Of a stretch of 64,000 bases of DNA, positions 12,004-21,895 are shown piece after piece (positions within the stretch are counted from its first letter, which is position 1; each line of letters begins with the position of its first letter). The notes under the pieces were generated by a model. The model had not been told where the DNA came from and did no database searches. It saw nothing but the letters and a program-made list of their open reading frames with translations. The position numbers and the translations under genes were made by a program. Source of the stretch: Cenococcum geophilum 1.58 (Eukaryota; Ascomycota; Dothideomycetes; Gloniales; Gloniaceae). The stretch lies in NCBI GenBank assembly GCA_001692895.1, contig KV748192.1, forward strand, positions 434,001 to 498,000, in the 5' to 3' direction.

Positions 12004-12240
12004 TTATATTTCTTAATATCGTATTATAAGCCCGCGTCTTATAGGCGTTTAAGAACTATTTAGACGTGCTTTTAATGCTTAGAAAGTAAAAATAAATAAA
12101 TAAAAATATTATTAATATACGCGGTAATAAATATATTAAGGAATTCGCGAAGCGTATTATTAATATATTACCAAAATATACTAGGACCGTTCTTTATACT
12201 AAACGGCATTATTAGGTATTTAAAAAGTCCCTATTATATA
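12004..12240 (-). pseudogene. C1 reverse transcriptase fragment (middle)
   Basis: Minus strand reads GLFKYLIMPFSIKNG, then YINNTLREFLN, AYINNIFIY and LKRL-DAGL-YDIKKYKF: the palm and catalytic block of a Ty3 RT. The catalytic YxDD is ruined to YINN. It lies between the A1 duplication and the LINE1 duplication (12225-12240). Confidence 0.85.
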
Positions 12241-12834
12241 ATAATAATTCATTGCTTAACGTCCGATTTGGATCCCTATTAGGCCTACGCGGACTACTCC
12301 TTATATATATATAGGGAGAAAACTCTATTTAAGAAAACCCCGTAATCCACCTCCCTGCCTTTTAGGACTCGCCTATAAAGCGCCTGCAAGTCACCTATAG
12401 TACTCCTACTGCCTTACTTTTTAACCTCCTTAGGAATCACTGCTGCCGTAATAAGCCTACGGACGCGCTAGTATCGCAAACTTTACTCTACTACTGTAGA
12501 GTTATTAGGGGGCGCCCGTTACTCGCCCCCCTATTCTCTATTACTATTTCCCTTATAACCTAGAACTGGTTTAGTATATTTTAGCTAATAAGCTACTAAG
12601 TAACCGCCTTAAGGCCTTTTTATATTAAGAGCAGTGTATTATAGTTCTCTATGCCAGCTACTAAAAGTATTACTTCTTAGTTGGTGCGTAAGGGGCATAA
12701 CAGTATTACGTACTTTAGTGTCTGTCTTAGTCAGCCATATTTACATCTTGGGCTACCTACTAGGACACCTACCCGGTAGAGCTAGTCTTTTAGTCCTATT
12801 ATTCTTATTCTTAAGAGTATCGCTATTATATTTT
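12241..12834 (-). repeat. Inverted repeat arm, left (LINE 3' end)
   Basis: Nearly identical, in reverse orientation, to 17418-18010. It holds the C-terminal end of ORF2 and the 3' untranslated part of the LINE family, including a GC-rich stretch at 12500-12530. Confidence 0.88.
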
Positions 12835-14925
12835 CTGCCTTTATTAGGCCTTCTTAGAGCCCTAAAGTATTTACCCCCTATAGCGTTAACCATACTACGG
12901 CTTAGGTTCCTCTTGCCTTAGTTAGCCTCTATACCTTTAACTCCTATACGCCTCTCTAGCGTTAATCTAACTAGTATTATATTACGGTAGATAGTTTTTT
13001 AGCGTTCTTTTATGCTCTGCTTTAGCTCCTTTCTCTCTCTTACTATTATCTTTACTGGCCTCTTACGCGTCTCCCTTCCTCCTCTATATAGGCCTGGGCC
13101 CTAAAGTAGCACTATTCTTCTTCTGCTTTCTTCACCTATTTCTCTAATATATCTTCCCTACTTTAGGGTTGTTGGTTTGTTCTCTTATAGGGCGCCCTAA
13201 GGTCCCTCTATAGTTTATTTAGGCGTATCTTAATATACTTTATAACATTAAAGTTGCGTTTATTTTGGGCCCTTTATATTACAGTAGCTTTAATATATAG
13301 TTATAGGGGGGGAATATTGGCTTCCTTCTTAAGCAGTGCTGTGGCCGTTCGCTTATATCCGCCTATTATACTTTAGAGGTAAGCTGTTTAGACCTTTTAG
13401 AGTGGTTTAAGGAGCGACTTAGGGGGGCCTTTCTTAGATTCTCTAATGGCCCAAATACTGGACCTATACGTTATGGTTAGCCGGATAACTGCTATATATA
13501 GTAGGCGTAACCTTTAGAAGTATAGGCCCTATATAAAATTAACGATCCTAGATAATATAATATACTATACTTAGCCCTTACGGGCCGCTTATGCCGTATA
13601 TACGCTCCACTAGAGCTTACTATTTACCTATACTCCTAATACCCTTAGGCCCTAAACTAGTTAACCCCTAAAGCCTTAGATATAGATTATATGCTAGAGA
13701 TCTATAGATTAGTTGCGTTTTCTTATAAAATAGATTAGCTGGTATTTCTCTGGTAAGAATTGGACTCTATATTATCTTGCCTATTCTATATAGGTGTTAT
13801 AAGCTTTCTCTAGCATTCTGCAATTCTTTACGGCTAATAGCCCGTATATAATTAGGTTTGTGTCGTTAATAAAGCCTATCCCCTAGGTCGCCCCTTCCTT
13901 AAAGGAGTTAAGCAGGTTGCTTATAAAGAAAAGGAAGAGTATAGGCGAGAGGGGTAATCCTTATAGTATTTCTGTTATAACTATAATAGGGGGGCTCTAG
14001 TATCCGCTAAAGACTAGTAATGTTTTTTTCTAACCTATAAACCCTTAGACAAATTATATAATCCATTCTAGGAAGCCTTTTGCCCTAAGGATATATAGGA
14101 GACGCTTATGGGGTACGTTATTATAGGCGCCACTAATATCTAGGCTAAGCATTAATACTATAAAGTCCCTTCGCATCGCCTATATAGATTTAATAGTGGT
14201 AGCGAGTAGCGTAAGTGCTAATAGTGTTAAGCGGTTCTTTCTTGCCCCTATTTAGCTCTGTAGTAGTAGGGTGTATTCCTTAGCCGTATCTGCTATATAG
14301 TCCGCTATTACCTTTTCTAAGATCTTGCTAAGGGTGTTTTCTAAGGCAATAGGGCAGTAGCTTCCTAGGATTAAGTAATCTGCTTTACCTTCTTTTTATA
14401 GGACAATCGTCGTTATAGATCTTCTAAGTTATAGGTAGTAACCTATAGCAAAGCATGCTCTAGCTATATCTATAAGCTAGGGTGCTATAAGTGGTCCATA
14501 GGTCTTTAAGGCCTTATTTAAAATCCTATCTAGACCTAATACTATATTATTTAAAAGGCGGCTAATAGTTCTAGCCATTTCCTTTATTGTTATGTCGCTG
14601 TTAACCCGCAGGCAAGTCACCGGTGCTTTACCCGTAATATTACTGAGGTCTACTAAAGCCGGTTAGGGGAAGAACCTTTTTATAAGGATCTTTACCTTCT
14701 TATCGTTATTGTTAGTGGCCTGTAATTCCCCTGCTCTTTATAGGGGTGGTAAGTATAGGTCTTCTACTAGTCGCCCTACCTTTTTCTTTACCCATTTCGC
14801 TATAGCCCACAGGCCCTTATTATAGGGGAGGCTCGGGTTAAAAGTATGCTCGTTTATAAATCTTCTCCAGTTATTCCTTGCTTCTTTTTTTAGGGTATTC
14901 TTTAACTGGTTTCTTATATCTTTAT
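12600..14925 (-). pseudogene. LINE1 ORF2: Tad-like reverse transcriptase and C-terminal region
   Basis: Minus strand reads the pre-RT linker (NNWRRFINEHTFNPSLPYN), then RT motifs YLILGSYCPIALENTLSKIL, LEKVIADYIAD, MLSLDISGAYNNVPHKRLL, LPLSPILFLFFISNLL and GFINDTNLIIY. The order and wording are those of Tad-clade fungal LINEs. The catalytic FVDD has become FIND, so one catalytic Asp is lost. The C-terminal part (IIGLK, H-x-LLCPL with few cysteines left) lies at about 12600-12840. Stops at Gln/Trp codons are frequent. The endonuclease is missing because of 5' truncation. Confidence 0.85.
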
Positions 14926-14945
14926 ATCGAAGTCCCTATTATATA

Positions 14946-15590
14946 CGGAAAGCTATATACTTTTTATCTCCTTTATAAACACGAATTTAATTAAAGGTAG
15001 CAACTACGTTAAGCTTTATAAAGTATTAACGTATTCCACCATCGAGCCGGCAAAACCATCGAGCCGGTAAGTCCATTTCCCTACCAAAAATTATAAAAAT
15101 CACAATATAATATCTTAACAACCACTTAATAATAAATTCTAATAATTTAGATTTAGACTTTTATATACACTCTATAGCTTCTATTAAAGTTGCATAGTAA
15201 ATAGNTTAGTNGTTTTTAAGNTATNNNAATTTGGNNNNNNNNNNNNNNCCAAATTNNNATANCTTAAAAACTACTAAACTATTTACTATGCAACTTTAAT
15301 AGAAGCTGTAGAGTGTATATAAAAGTCTAAATCTAAATTATTAGAATTTATTATTAAGTGGTTGTTAAGATATTATATTATAATTTTTATAATTTTTGGT
15401 AGGGAAATAGACTTGCCGGCTCAATAGTTCTGCCGGCTTAATGGTGGAATACGTTATACTTTTACTAAGTAGTTAAGCGTTTCTTAAAGCAGAGAAATTG
15501 GATATTAGTTTTAAATAATACTTATATTTAGGGCTTAATAATTAATATAAAACCTTAAGCCTCCTTTAGGTTTCTTAATAAATAGTATAG
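14946..15590 (-). pseudogene. C1 reverse transcriptase fragment (fingers), split by a palindromic MITE
   Basis: From 15590 down, the minus strand reads LFIKKPKGGLRFYINY-ALN, then YPISLL-ETLNYL. After the MITE (15026-15456) it reads FIKLNVVATFN-IRVYKGDKKYIAFRI. This is the finger and palm start of a Ty3 RT and joins the segments at 18042 and 12240. Confidence 0.85.
15026..15456. mobile_element. Palindromic MITE (about 430 bp)
   Basis: Two arms of about 200 bp are near-perfect reverse complements around a centre at about 15237, where the sequence is partly undetermined (N). The ends read TTAACGTATTCCACCAT and, inverted, TAACGTATTCCACCAT, with TA on each side (15024-15025 and 15457-15458). Both arms carry the GAGCCGGC/CAAGCCGGC-like repeats at their outer ends. 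It sits within the C1 RT. It could fold into one long hairpin. No coding capacity. Confidence 0.8.
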
Positions 15591-16039
15591 CCCGCGAAGC
15601 CCTATTGCACGCGTTTACGTCGCCGCGGGTGGAAACATTATCTGGAATCCTATTCCTCTTAATAGCCAAGTGTAGAGGCGATAGTAGAGAGCCGTCGCAG
15701 CGCGTGTAGCGCTATCGTTCGACTCTATAGTAATAAGCCCGCGACGCGTGCAAAGCATCACCCTTAACAACACTAAAAGCCTTACTGCCTCCACTTAAAG
15801 CTCTTATTCTACCATCTAGGGAGGCCCATTAAGGGAAACTGGGATATAAAAACCACCTAATATATAACTACCTAGCTCGCAGCCAGGCCTAAAACTAGCC
15901 TTATTTAGCTAGTTAACGTAAACGCGTCCTAGGCGTATAATAGGACACCCTTAGGCTTATACTAGCTCTAAGATCGCGAAGTAAGCGTAATAAGGGCGTA
16001 GGGATCCTCCTTTTATAAGAACTTGTTAAGGTTAACGCG

Positions 16040-16480
16040 TCGTAAATACTTTATACAAAACTTATTAAGGCCCTAAGGCTACCACGAAGAACTTATTAAG
16101 GCCCTACCTAGAGAACTTATTAAGGCCCCTCTATAAGGGCCCATTTGGTATCTAGTACAATTAGGTAACTTAGAAGAGGGTCTTAATAGGCGTAGTGCGC
16201 GCAACCTGGGGGACGGTAACGCGACGGCGCTATAATAGCGACGTGACGGCAATCAGACGGCCTAATGAGGTGGAAATATAGGTAAAGCTCTAGGTAGGGA
16301 AACACAGGCCAGCTTTAATAGCCCTATAGCGTTTAACTTATAGTTGACTTATAGGCGACTCACAGGAGGGTTTTAATAGGCGTAGTGCATGCAACCTAAT
16401 GCGTATATATATAAGGCGACTTATAGGAGGGTCTTAATAGGTATGGTGCACGCAACCCAATATATATATATAGGGGAGGC
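16040..16480 (+). repeat. Short direct repeats in the 5' part of LINE2
   Basis: Two sets. AACTTATTAAGGCCC occurs three times between 16056 and 16130. GAGGGT(C/T)TTAATAGG followed by a GTGC..GCAACC motif occurs three times between 16172 and 16465, joined by GGCGACT(T/C)A-type blocks. They may be 5' untranslated or promoter repeats of the LINE family; that role is inference. Confidence 0.65.
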
Positions 16481-16579
16481 TATAAGGGAAACACAGGCCA
16501 GTTAGATAAGGACTTAATAGTTAGAGATATAGGCTAGCTTATAAAAGGGGGGGACATAAGCTTAGTTAATAGGAGAGGA

Positions 16580-17410
16580 GAGAGTAGGTTGTTTAGTATA
16601 GGACCTAGTATCTCTACAGCCCCTCTCCTATAAGATACGGTCGGCCTATTATAGGGAAACCCTTATAGGCAACGCAAAACGGGAGCTAGTAGTATAAAGG
16701 GTATTGCGCCCCTATATTACTACTAGCCTCCTATAAGGCGTAGTACGTAGTAGCTATTACTAGCTTTAGGGACCTTACCCCTTAGCTAGGCTCTAACCCC
16801 TAATGCACCTAGTATATAGGTAGGATTACGTCTTAGCCAGAGAAGATTACTATATAGCTTAAGAGAATGGATATGCGTGTTAGTATATTAATAGACAGAA
16901 CCGTTCGCCTCTAAGGCGGCTTACTAGTAAGATATGCTTAAGGAGTAAATAGGAGTTACTTAGGTAGGGGAGGCTTTTTTAGTCTAGGCTTTAACTATAG
17001 AAGGTACCTAAGGCTTTTATATTACAGAATGCAGCTATAACACCCTTATAGGATTACGCCAGTAGGCACGTAAGAAGGGAGTTACGACCCCTAGAAACGG
17101 CAGCTTATGCCTATACCGGCGGAAATAATAAAGAAAGGCGTAAAACTAAAGGCTATAGAAGGCTCCTAAGCTGTACAAAAGCGTACTAACTCTAAGAGGA
17201 GACTCTTATATAGACCGCTAGGGGGCGGTCTAGTACTTAGGCTAATCCTATTATAAGATACCTAAAAGAATAGTGAAATTCCCTATTAATTAGTGGTGGC
17301 AGCTAACTGCTTATAGAAAGCCCTAGGCCCTTAGGCTTGGTAAAAGAAAGCTACTTAAAAACTAAGGTAGAGGCCTAGATAAGCAGGCATATTAAACTCT
17401 ACTATATAAC
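16580..17410 (+). pseudogene. Unidentified LINE2 reading frame
   Basis: Plus strand gives a protein-like reading with stops mainly where Gln or Trp would stand (for example TEPFASKAAY, VGEAFLVQALTIEG, GFYITECSYN). The position before the ORF2 tail suggests a LINE ORF1 or a divergent ORF2 part. I do not recognise a domain. It runs into the shared C-terminal region at 17418. Confidence 0.4.
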
Positions 17411-17417
17411 TACCTAA

Positions 17418-18010
17418 TAATAGCAACACTCTTAAGAATAGGAATAATAGGACTAAAAGACTAGCTTTACTGGGTGGGTGTCCTAGTAGGTAGCCTAAGA
17501 TGTAAATATAGCTGGCTAAGACAGACACTAAAACACGTAATACTGTTATGCCCCTTATACACCAACTAAAAAGTAATGCTCTTAGTAGCTAGTATAGAGA
17601 ACTATAATATACTACTCTTAACACAAAAAGGCCTTAAGGCGGTTACCTAGTAGCTTATTAGCTAAAATATATTAAACCAGTTCCGGGTTATAAAGGAAAT
17701 AGTAATAGAGGGCGGGGGGGCGAGCAACGGGCGCCCCCTAATAACTCTATAGTAGTAGAGTAAAGTTTACAATACTAGCACGTCCGTAGGCTTATTACGG
17801 CAGCAGTGGTTCCTAAAGAGGTTAAAAAGTAAGGTAGTAGAGCACTATAGGTAACTTGTAGGCGCCTTATAGGCGCCTTATAGGCGAGTCCTAAAAGGCA
17901 GGGAGATGGATTATAGGGTTTTCTTAAATAGAGTTTTCTCCCTATATATATATAAGGAGTAGTCCGCGTAGGCCTAATAGGGATCTAAATCGGACGTTAA
18001 GCAATGAATA
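17418..18010 (+). repeat. Inverted repeat arm, right (LINE 3' end)
   Basis: Reverse complement of 12241-12834. It codes for the last part of ORF2 (LLRIGIIGLK, CKYSWLRQTLKHVILLCPL) and the 3' untranslated region. The C-x-C..H..C pattern here is the usual zinc-knuckle-like end of fungal LINE ORF2. Confidence 0.85.
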
Positions 18011-18041
18011 ATAATAATAATAATAATAATAAATAGTATAG

Positions 18042-20209
18042 GTAAGGTAAATAGTAATTAACTAGGGCAGATAAATTCTTTCTTTAGGTACTCTTTATGG
18101 TATTATTATATTATAAGCAGCTCTTTTCATAATATACTATATAATAGGCTAAACTTTAGCGTTATATTAGGTTTAAGTTCCATTTTAAAATCATGCTTAT
18201 CTTAGTATAGGGGTAGTTAGTTTATAAATTGTTCCTTAAACATATTAATTAAATTATAGTATTCTTTAGGTATAAGAGGTTAGGGGTTAATATATTACTT
18301 TGGTTTTAACACCTTTTTAATATCTCCTAGTATTATAGTAAAGATCTTATAGTCTTATTTTCTTATTAATAAATAAAAGGGTGCGGCTTATACTATATAA
18401 AATTTAAGGGGTTTTAATATATTATCTTCGCATTCTTTACTATAATTAGTAGTTATAACTTTATTATATTAGTTTAAGGTTTATAGTAAGGGTAATTTAT
18501 ATTATATTAAATTTAAATAGTTATATATATATTTATAGGGTAAGTAGTATTTTAAGTAATAACTTTAGTAGTAAGTTATACGGAATTTTAGTATTTCTTT
18601 AACCTAGCTAATTAAAGGGTTATATTATTTTAGCTATTTATATCTAAGTATTACCTTATAATACTTTAAGAGTATTATAAATAAAGAAACGTATTTAAGG
18701 TATTCGCCTATCTATATCCTTATAAGAGCGTAGTATATTAATTTACTATATATTAAAGTCTTACTATTAAAGCCTTATAGGCCTTAGGGCTTATTAAGTT
18801 TCTTTAAATTTAAGCGTTAAGTTTTTAAGTAGTTTATATTAATAAAGCCTATATTAGTAGCTTTGCTATTTATAAGAATTTATACTTTCTTCTATTTTTT
18901 AAGTATTTAAATTTCGCTAAGTATATTAAGGGAGTTATGTTATATATTAGCGCTAAAAGAGCCTAGATACTTATACTCTTCCACTTCTTATTTTAAGCCG
19001 TAACTTAGCCCTAAAATAATTTATTTTCTAAATTAACTAAAGGTAAGATGCTTTATAGCGACTAAGTATAATTTATAAAATAAGTATAATTTAAGGACTA
19101 AGCGGAACTACATTAGACCTTTTAAAAAGGTAAGTTTAGTAATTTCTTTAAATATATCCCTTTTTACTACATGTAAAGCATTCTCTATTTATAGCTTATG
19201 TTCTTTATTTATTAGTTCTTAAGGGTATATAGGATTAAGTAGTATTAAGGTCTATAGGGTTATATATAAGGCTTTTTAGTTTTAAAAATAGACCGCGCTT
19301 TAAGGTATATACTAGGTTTATAAAGTTTTAAACGTAAGGTATAGTTAGCTTTAGGGAATAAGTTTATTTATTATATTAAAGGTCCTTATTAATTTATTAA
19401 TACATTATAGCAAATTTAGGTAAATTCTTTAGCAGTTCTCTACCTACTAACTATACTCTAATTTTATCTAAAATAGCTTAACGGAGAGTAGTAACTCTAG
19501 CGGCTTTATTCTAATCTAGTTTACTAATAAAGCGTAAATTTTTTTAAAAAGAAGCTAGTAAAGTCTTAGTTCTATTATTATAGGTTTTTAAGTTTAGTAA
19601 CAGCTATATATTTACAGCTAGCGTTATTATATATTTATTTTAATAGAGAGATAAAGATTTTTAAATTAATAAAGGTGCTATTATAGAAGAATAGGTCTAT
19701 AGTTTATATAGCATCTTTACTTAAATAAGATATTCTATAGCTAATCTTACTAGCTTTAATAGGGTATTAGTTATAGTTTATTAAAAGTTTAAGATGGAGC
19801 TTAGTTAAAAAGGAATATAGGTTATTTTAATTTCTATTAAATATTAGAGGGTTAGGGAGCTTTTTAGATTTTATAGTAGGTATTAGGTTTATTATAGGTA
19901 CGGATTAAGCTACCGTTACTAGTTTAGGGTTTATATTTAATAGATTAGTTTTATATATAGTTATTTTAATTTTATTTATAGGTATTACTATTAGGGTTTT
20001 TAATATAAGTGCTTTAAGGTTATAAAGTTCTTTATGGATTACTTCTATTAATTACTAGTACTAAGCTTCTAATATCGCTTGCTATTAGGCTAAAGCATCC
20101 GTAATGGACTGTTATATTATAGTTAACTATTCCCTAACTAGGGCTATAATGCTTATAGTTAACGCGAAGGGTTTAAGTTCGTTTACTATTTTAATAGTAG
20201 TTATTTTAA
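18042..20209 (-). pseudogene. C1 gag, protease and start of RT, RIP-degraded
   Basis: Aligns with C2 62194-63999 in reverse. Gag runs from about 20200 to 18990. The protease signature lies near 18846-18880 (minus-strand DSGATNxGFIN in C2). The linker and the first RT residues (EYYNLINMFKEQFIN, LPLY, ELKPNITLKFSLLY) lie at 18042-18280. The sequence is almost devoid of CpA and full of stops. Confidence 0.82.
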
Positions 20210-20533
20210 TATAACGTAATATAAGGGCGTAAAGAGACTTTAGGAAGATTTAAAGGAATAATATAAATTCTATCTAAATCTAAGGGTATATAGCTCTTAC
20301 TAAGAATAAGACGTTGCATAAAGAAGAGAAAGGAATAATAAGAGAATTATATAATTAAATAGTTAGGGGCTTAGTGGTCGATGCGTGCGCATATACGCAC
20401 GCGGTCTTCGACGGACTTTAGTAAAATTTAATTAATCTGGCAGAATTTGGCAGAATTTAGTTAAAGCGTTGGAATTTATCTGTTAAGTGTTTTACCAAGA
20501 CATTCCTACTATAACTAGGCTAGTCCCGTTACA
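20210..20533 (-). repeat. C1 5' LTR
   Basis: 324 bp on the minus strand, starting TGTAACGGGACTAG and ending with the RIP form of CGTTACA. It is about 77 bp longer than the C2 LTR at 61947-62193, which lacks an internal block near its start. It keeps a less mutated stretch (20380-20410) rich in GCGTGCGCA-like sequence. Confidence 0.88.
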
Positions 20534-21300
20534 ATATAAAGTAAATACAAGAATATAGTATAAGAATAACTATAGTATATAAGAGCCATAATACTTTTAA
20601 CCTTTTATATTTTCTTACTATCTAGGTAGAAGTAGTAAGAGTTATATCTAATAATATATTTATTAAGAGACTACCTAAAAAAGCTAATAAACGCCCTATT
20701 ATCTAGTGTTATGGGAAGAATACTAGTATAAAGCCGGAAATTAGGAGTAGAAAGGCAAGTATAGTAATCCCGGTAACGACTAGAAAATCCTTATTAAAAA
20801 TAGTTTTTAAAATATTTATATAGAATCTCTATAAGAATAAAGCCTAATTTTTAGTTAGTAATTTACCTTAAGAGGCTATACGTATAAACCGTAATAGCTA
20901 GTCTAGTATATTAAGACAGCTCTAATAACATATATAATAACTTAGCTAAAATAGGAGATATGTTTTTAAGCTAGTAATAAAAGAAGACTCTAAAAAATAG
21001 TTTAGAGAGGAAGGAAGTAAAAAAAAATTAAAAGCGGAAAGAATACTATAAGGTAGTTAGCAAACAAAGCTATAAAAGCACTACTTAACTTAGAATAAGT
21101 AAATAAATAAACTTAGCGCCAATAAATGCTATAATAGGAAGTTTATATATTATTTTAAAAAGTAGGGGTATCCTATTAATAAAGAGATTAACTAAAGTTA
21201 AAAGGGGTAAGAAAGCAATAAAGCGACAAGGTAATAGGGTAATAGGGTAATAGGGTAACAGGGCGGCTATAAGGCTAGGTTATAGCCTAATTCCCTCTAA
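20534..21300 (+). pseudogene. Unidentified decayed coding sequence
   Basis: Between the C1 LTR and a minisatellite. The plus strand reads fairly continuously if stops are taken as Gln (for example LPQEAIRINRNSQSSILRQL and a Lys/Glu-rich stretch near 20990-21040, then KCYNRKFIYYFKKQGYP). I recognise no family. It could be part of a DNA transposase or gag. Confidence 0.35.
21230..21263 (+). repeat. 8-bp microsatellite (GTAATAGG)n
   Basis: Four tandem units of GTAATAGG, the last as GTAACAGG. Its G-rich look recalls telomere repeats, but the unit is not TTAGGG. Confidence 0.8.
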
Positions 21301-21339
21301 CTACCTTTATAGAATATTATGCCCCTTAATAGCAATCTC

Positions 21340-21474
21340 TTAGCAATCCTTTAGGAATCTTTTAGAACTCCTTTATAACTTCTTTAAAACTCCTATATAA
21401 CTTATATAGAACTCCTTTAAAACTTCTATAGAACTCCTCTAAAACTTCTATAGAACTCCTCTAAAACTTCTATA
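21340..21474 (+). repeat. 22-bp minisatellite
   Basis: Unit TAGAACTCCTCTAAAACTTC plus TA, three nearly perfect copies at the right end and several degenerate half-units to the left. On the minus strand it codes for repeats of the form YRSFKEVL. A similar block on the plus strand lies at 36630-36740. Confidence 0.75.
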
Positions 21475-21895
21475 GCGCCTTAAGAAACTAGCCTCCTTAA
21501 GCTAAAAAAAGGTAGCGAGAGTGGCTAGGGTCTTAAGATCAGTTTTAATAGCTGTATTTATAGTACCGCCTTCTTAGGCCTTAATATCTCTAAGTACCTC
21601 TTTTACTAAGGTATAGGCTTGTTTAGCACGCTTTCTATTTCTAGTACTCTCGCCCTAGCGGCTTATAATTCTCTATTTAATAAGCTTAACCTACAGCCTA
21701 TATATAACATACTAACGTAATACGCATTATCTAGATTCTCGCTCTTATTCCTCCTAATATTTCCCTATTTTATAGTCTCGCTAATAATAAGCCTTAGTTT
21801 TACCTTCCTTAGTATCTATATAATAACTCCTCCAGTACCACAATTCCTCCTAATTATAGGTAGCCTCTTTACTTAGTAATAAAGCTTAGTAAAAA
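21475..21895 (-). pseudogene. Unidentified protein with Phe-Lys-rich repeats, decayed
   Basis: Minus strand from 21895 reads a Lys/Arg/Gln-rich protein (ELWYWRSYYIDTKEGKTKAY, RKRAKQAYTLVKEVLRDIKA, then LATFFQLKEA). It continues into the repeat at 21340-21474, ending LLRDC near 21330. No domain is recognised. The related repeat and LLRDC ending at 36630-36740 suggest two remnants of one family. Confidence 0.4.

Larger units (their letters stand above)
12241..14929 (-). mobile_element. LINE1: 5'-truncated Tad-like LINE
   Basis: 2,689 bp on the minus strand flanked by a perfect 16-bp duplication (AAGTCCCTATTATATA at 12225-12240 and 14930-14945). The 3' end is a short AT-rich tail at 12241-12252 (GAATTATTAT read on the minus strand), and the 5' end is truncated in the linker before the RT. 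Long duplication, 3' tail and 5' truncation are the marks of target-primed reverse transcription. The insertion splits the C1 RT. The last about 590 bp are shared with LINE2 in opposite orientation. Confidence 0.92.
15591..18026 (+). mobile_element. LINE2: LINE-tailed element sharing only its 3' end with LINE1
   Basis: 2,436 bp on the plus strand with a (TAA)n tail at 18006-18026 and a 15-bp duplication (TAATAAATAGTATAG at 15576-15590 and 18027-18041; the tail makes one end slightly ambiguous). It splits the C1 RT. From 17418 on it matches LINE1; 15591-17417 does not match LINE1 and contains no RT that I can find. It may be an internally deleted LINE or a non-autonomous element that borrowed a LINE 3' end. 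Confidence 0.85.
1703..20533 (-). mobile_element. C1: Ty3-type LTR retrotransposon, shattered by five insertions
   Basis: Minus-strand element with its 5' LTR at 20210-20533. Its own sequence survives in pieces: 18042-20209 (gag, protease, start of RT), 15457-15590 and 14946-15025 (RT), 12004-12240 (RT after LINE1) and 1703-2921 (end of RT, RNase H, linker). Removing inserts at their target duplications joins TLPILFIKKPKGG in the RT and later FRI-QQGL-FKYLIMPF, as expected for one Ty3 RT. The integrase end is lost to D1 or lies outside the window. C2 at 61947 is the same family. Confidence 0.88.

Noticed and set aside
12634..12921. 95-codon plus-strand open stretch as a membrane protein gene
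   Set aside because: It is the antisense of the LINE1 ORF2 C-terminal region; the Leu-rich look comes from base composition.
12241..18010. One giant palindrome centred on 15237
   Set aside because: The palindromic MITE at the centre and the LINE arms are separate: sequence between them (12835-15025 versus 15457-17417) does not match.
21230..21263. Interstitial telomere repeat
   Set aside because: The unit is GTAATAGG, not TTAGGG, and it occurs only four times within decayed coding DNA.
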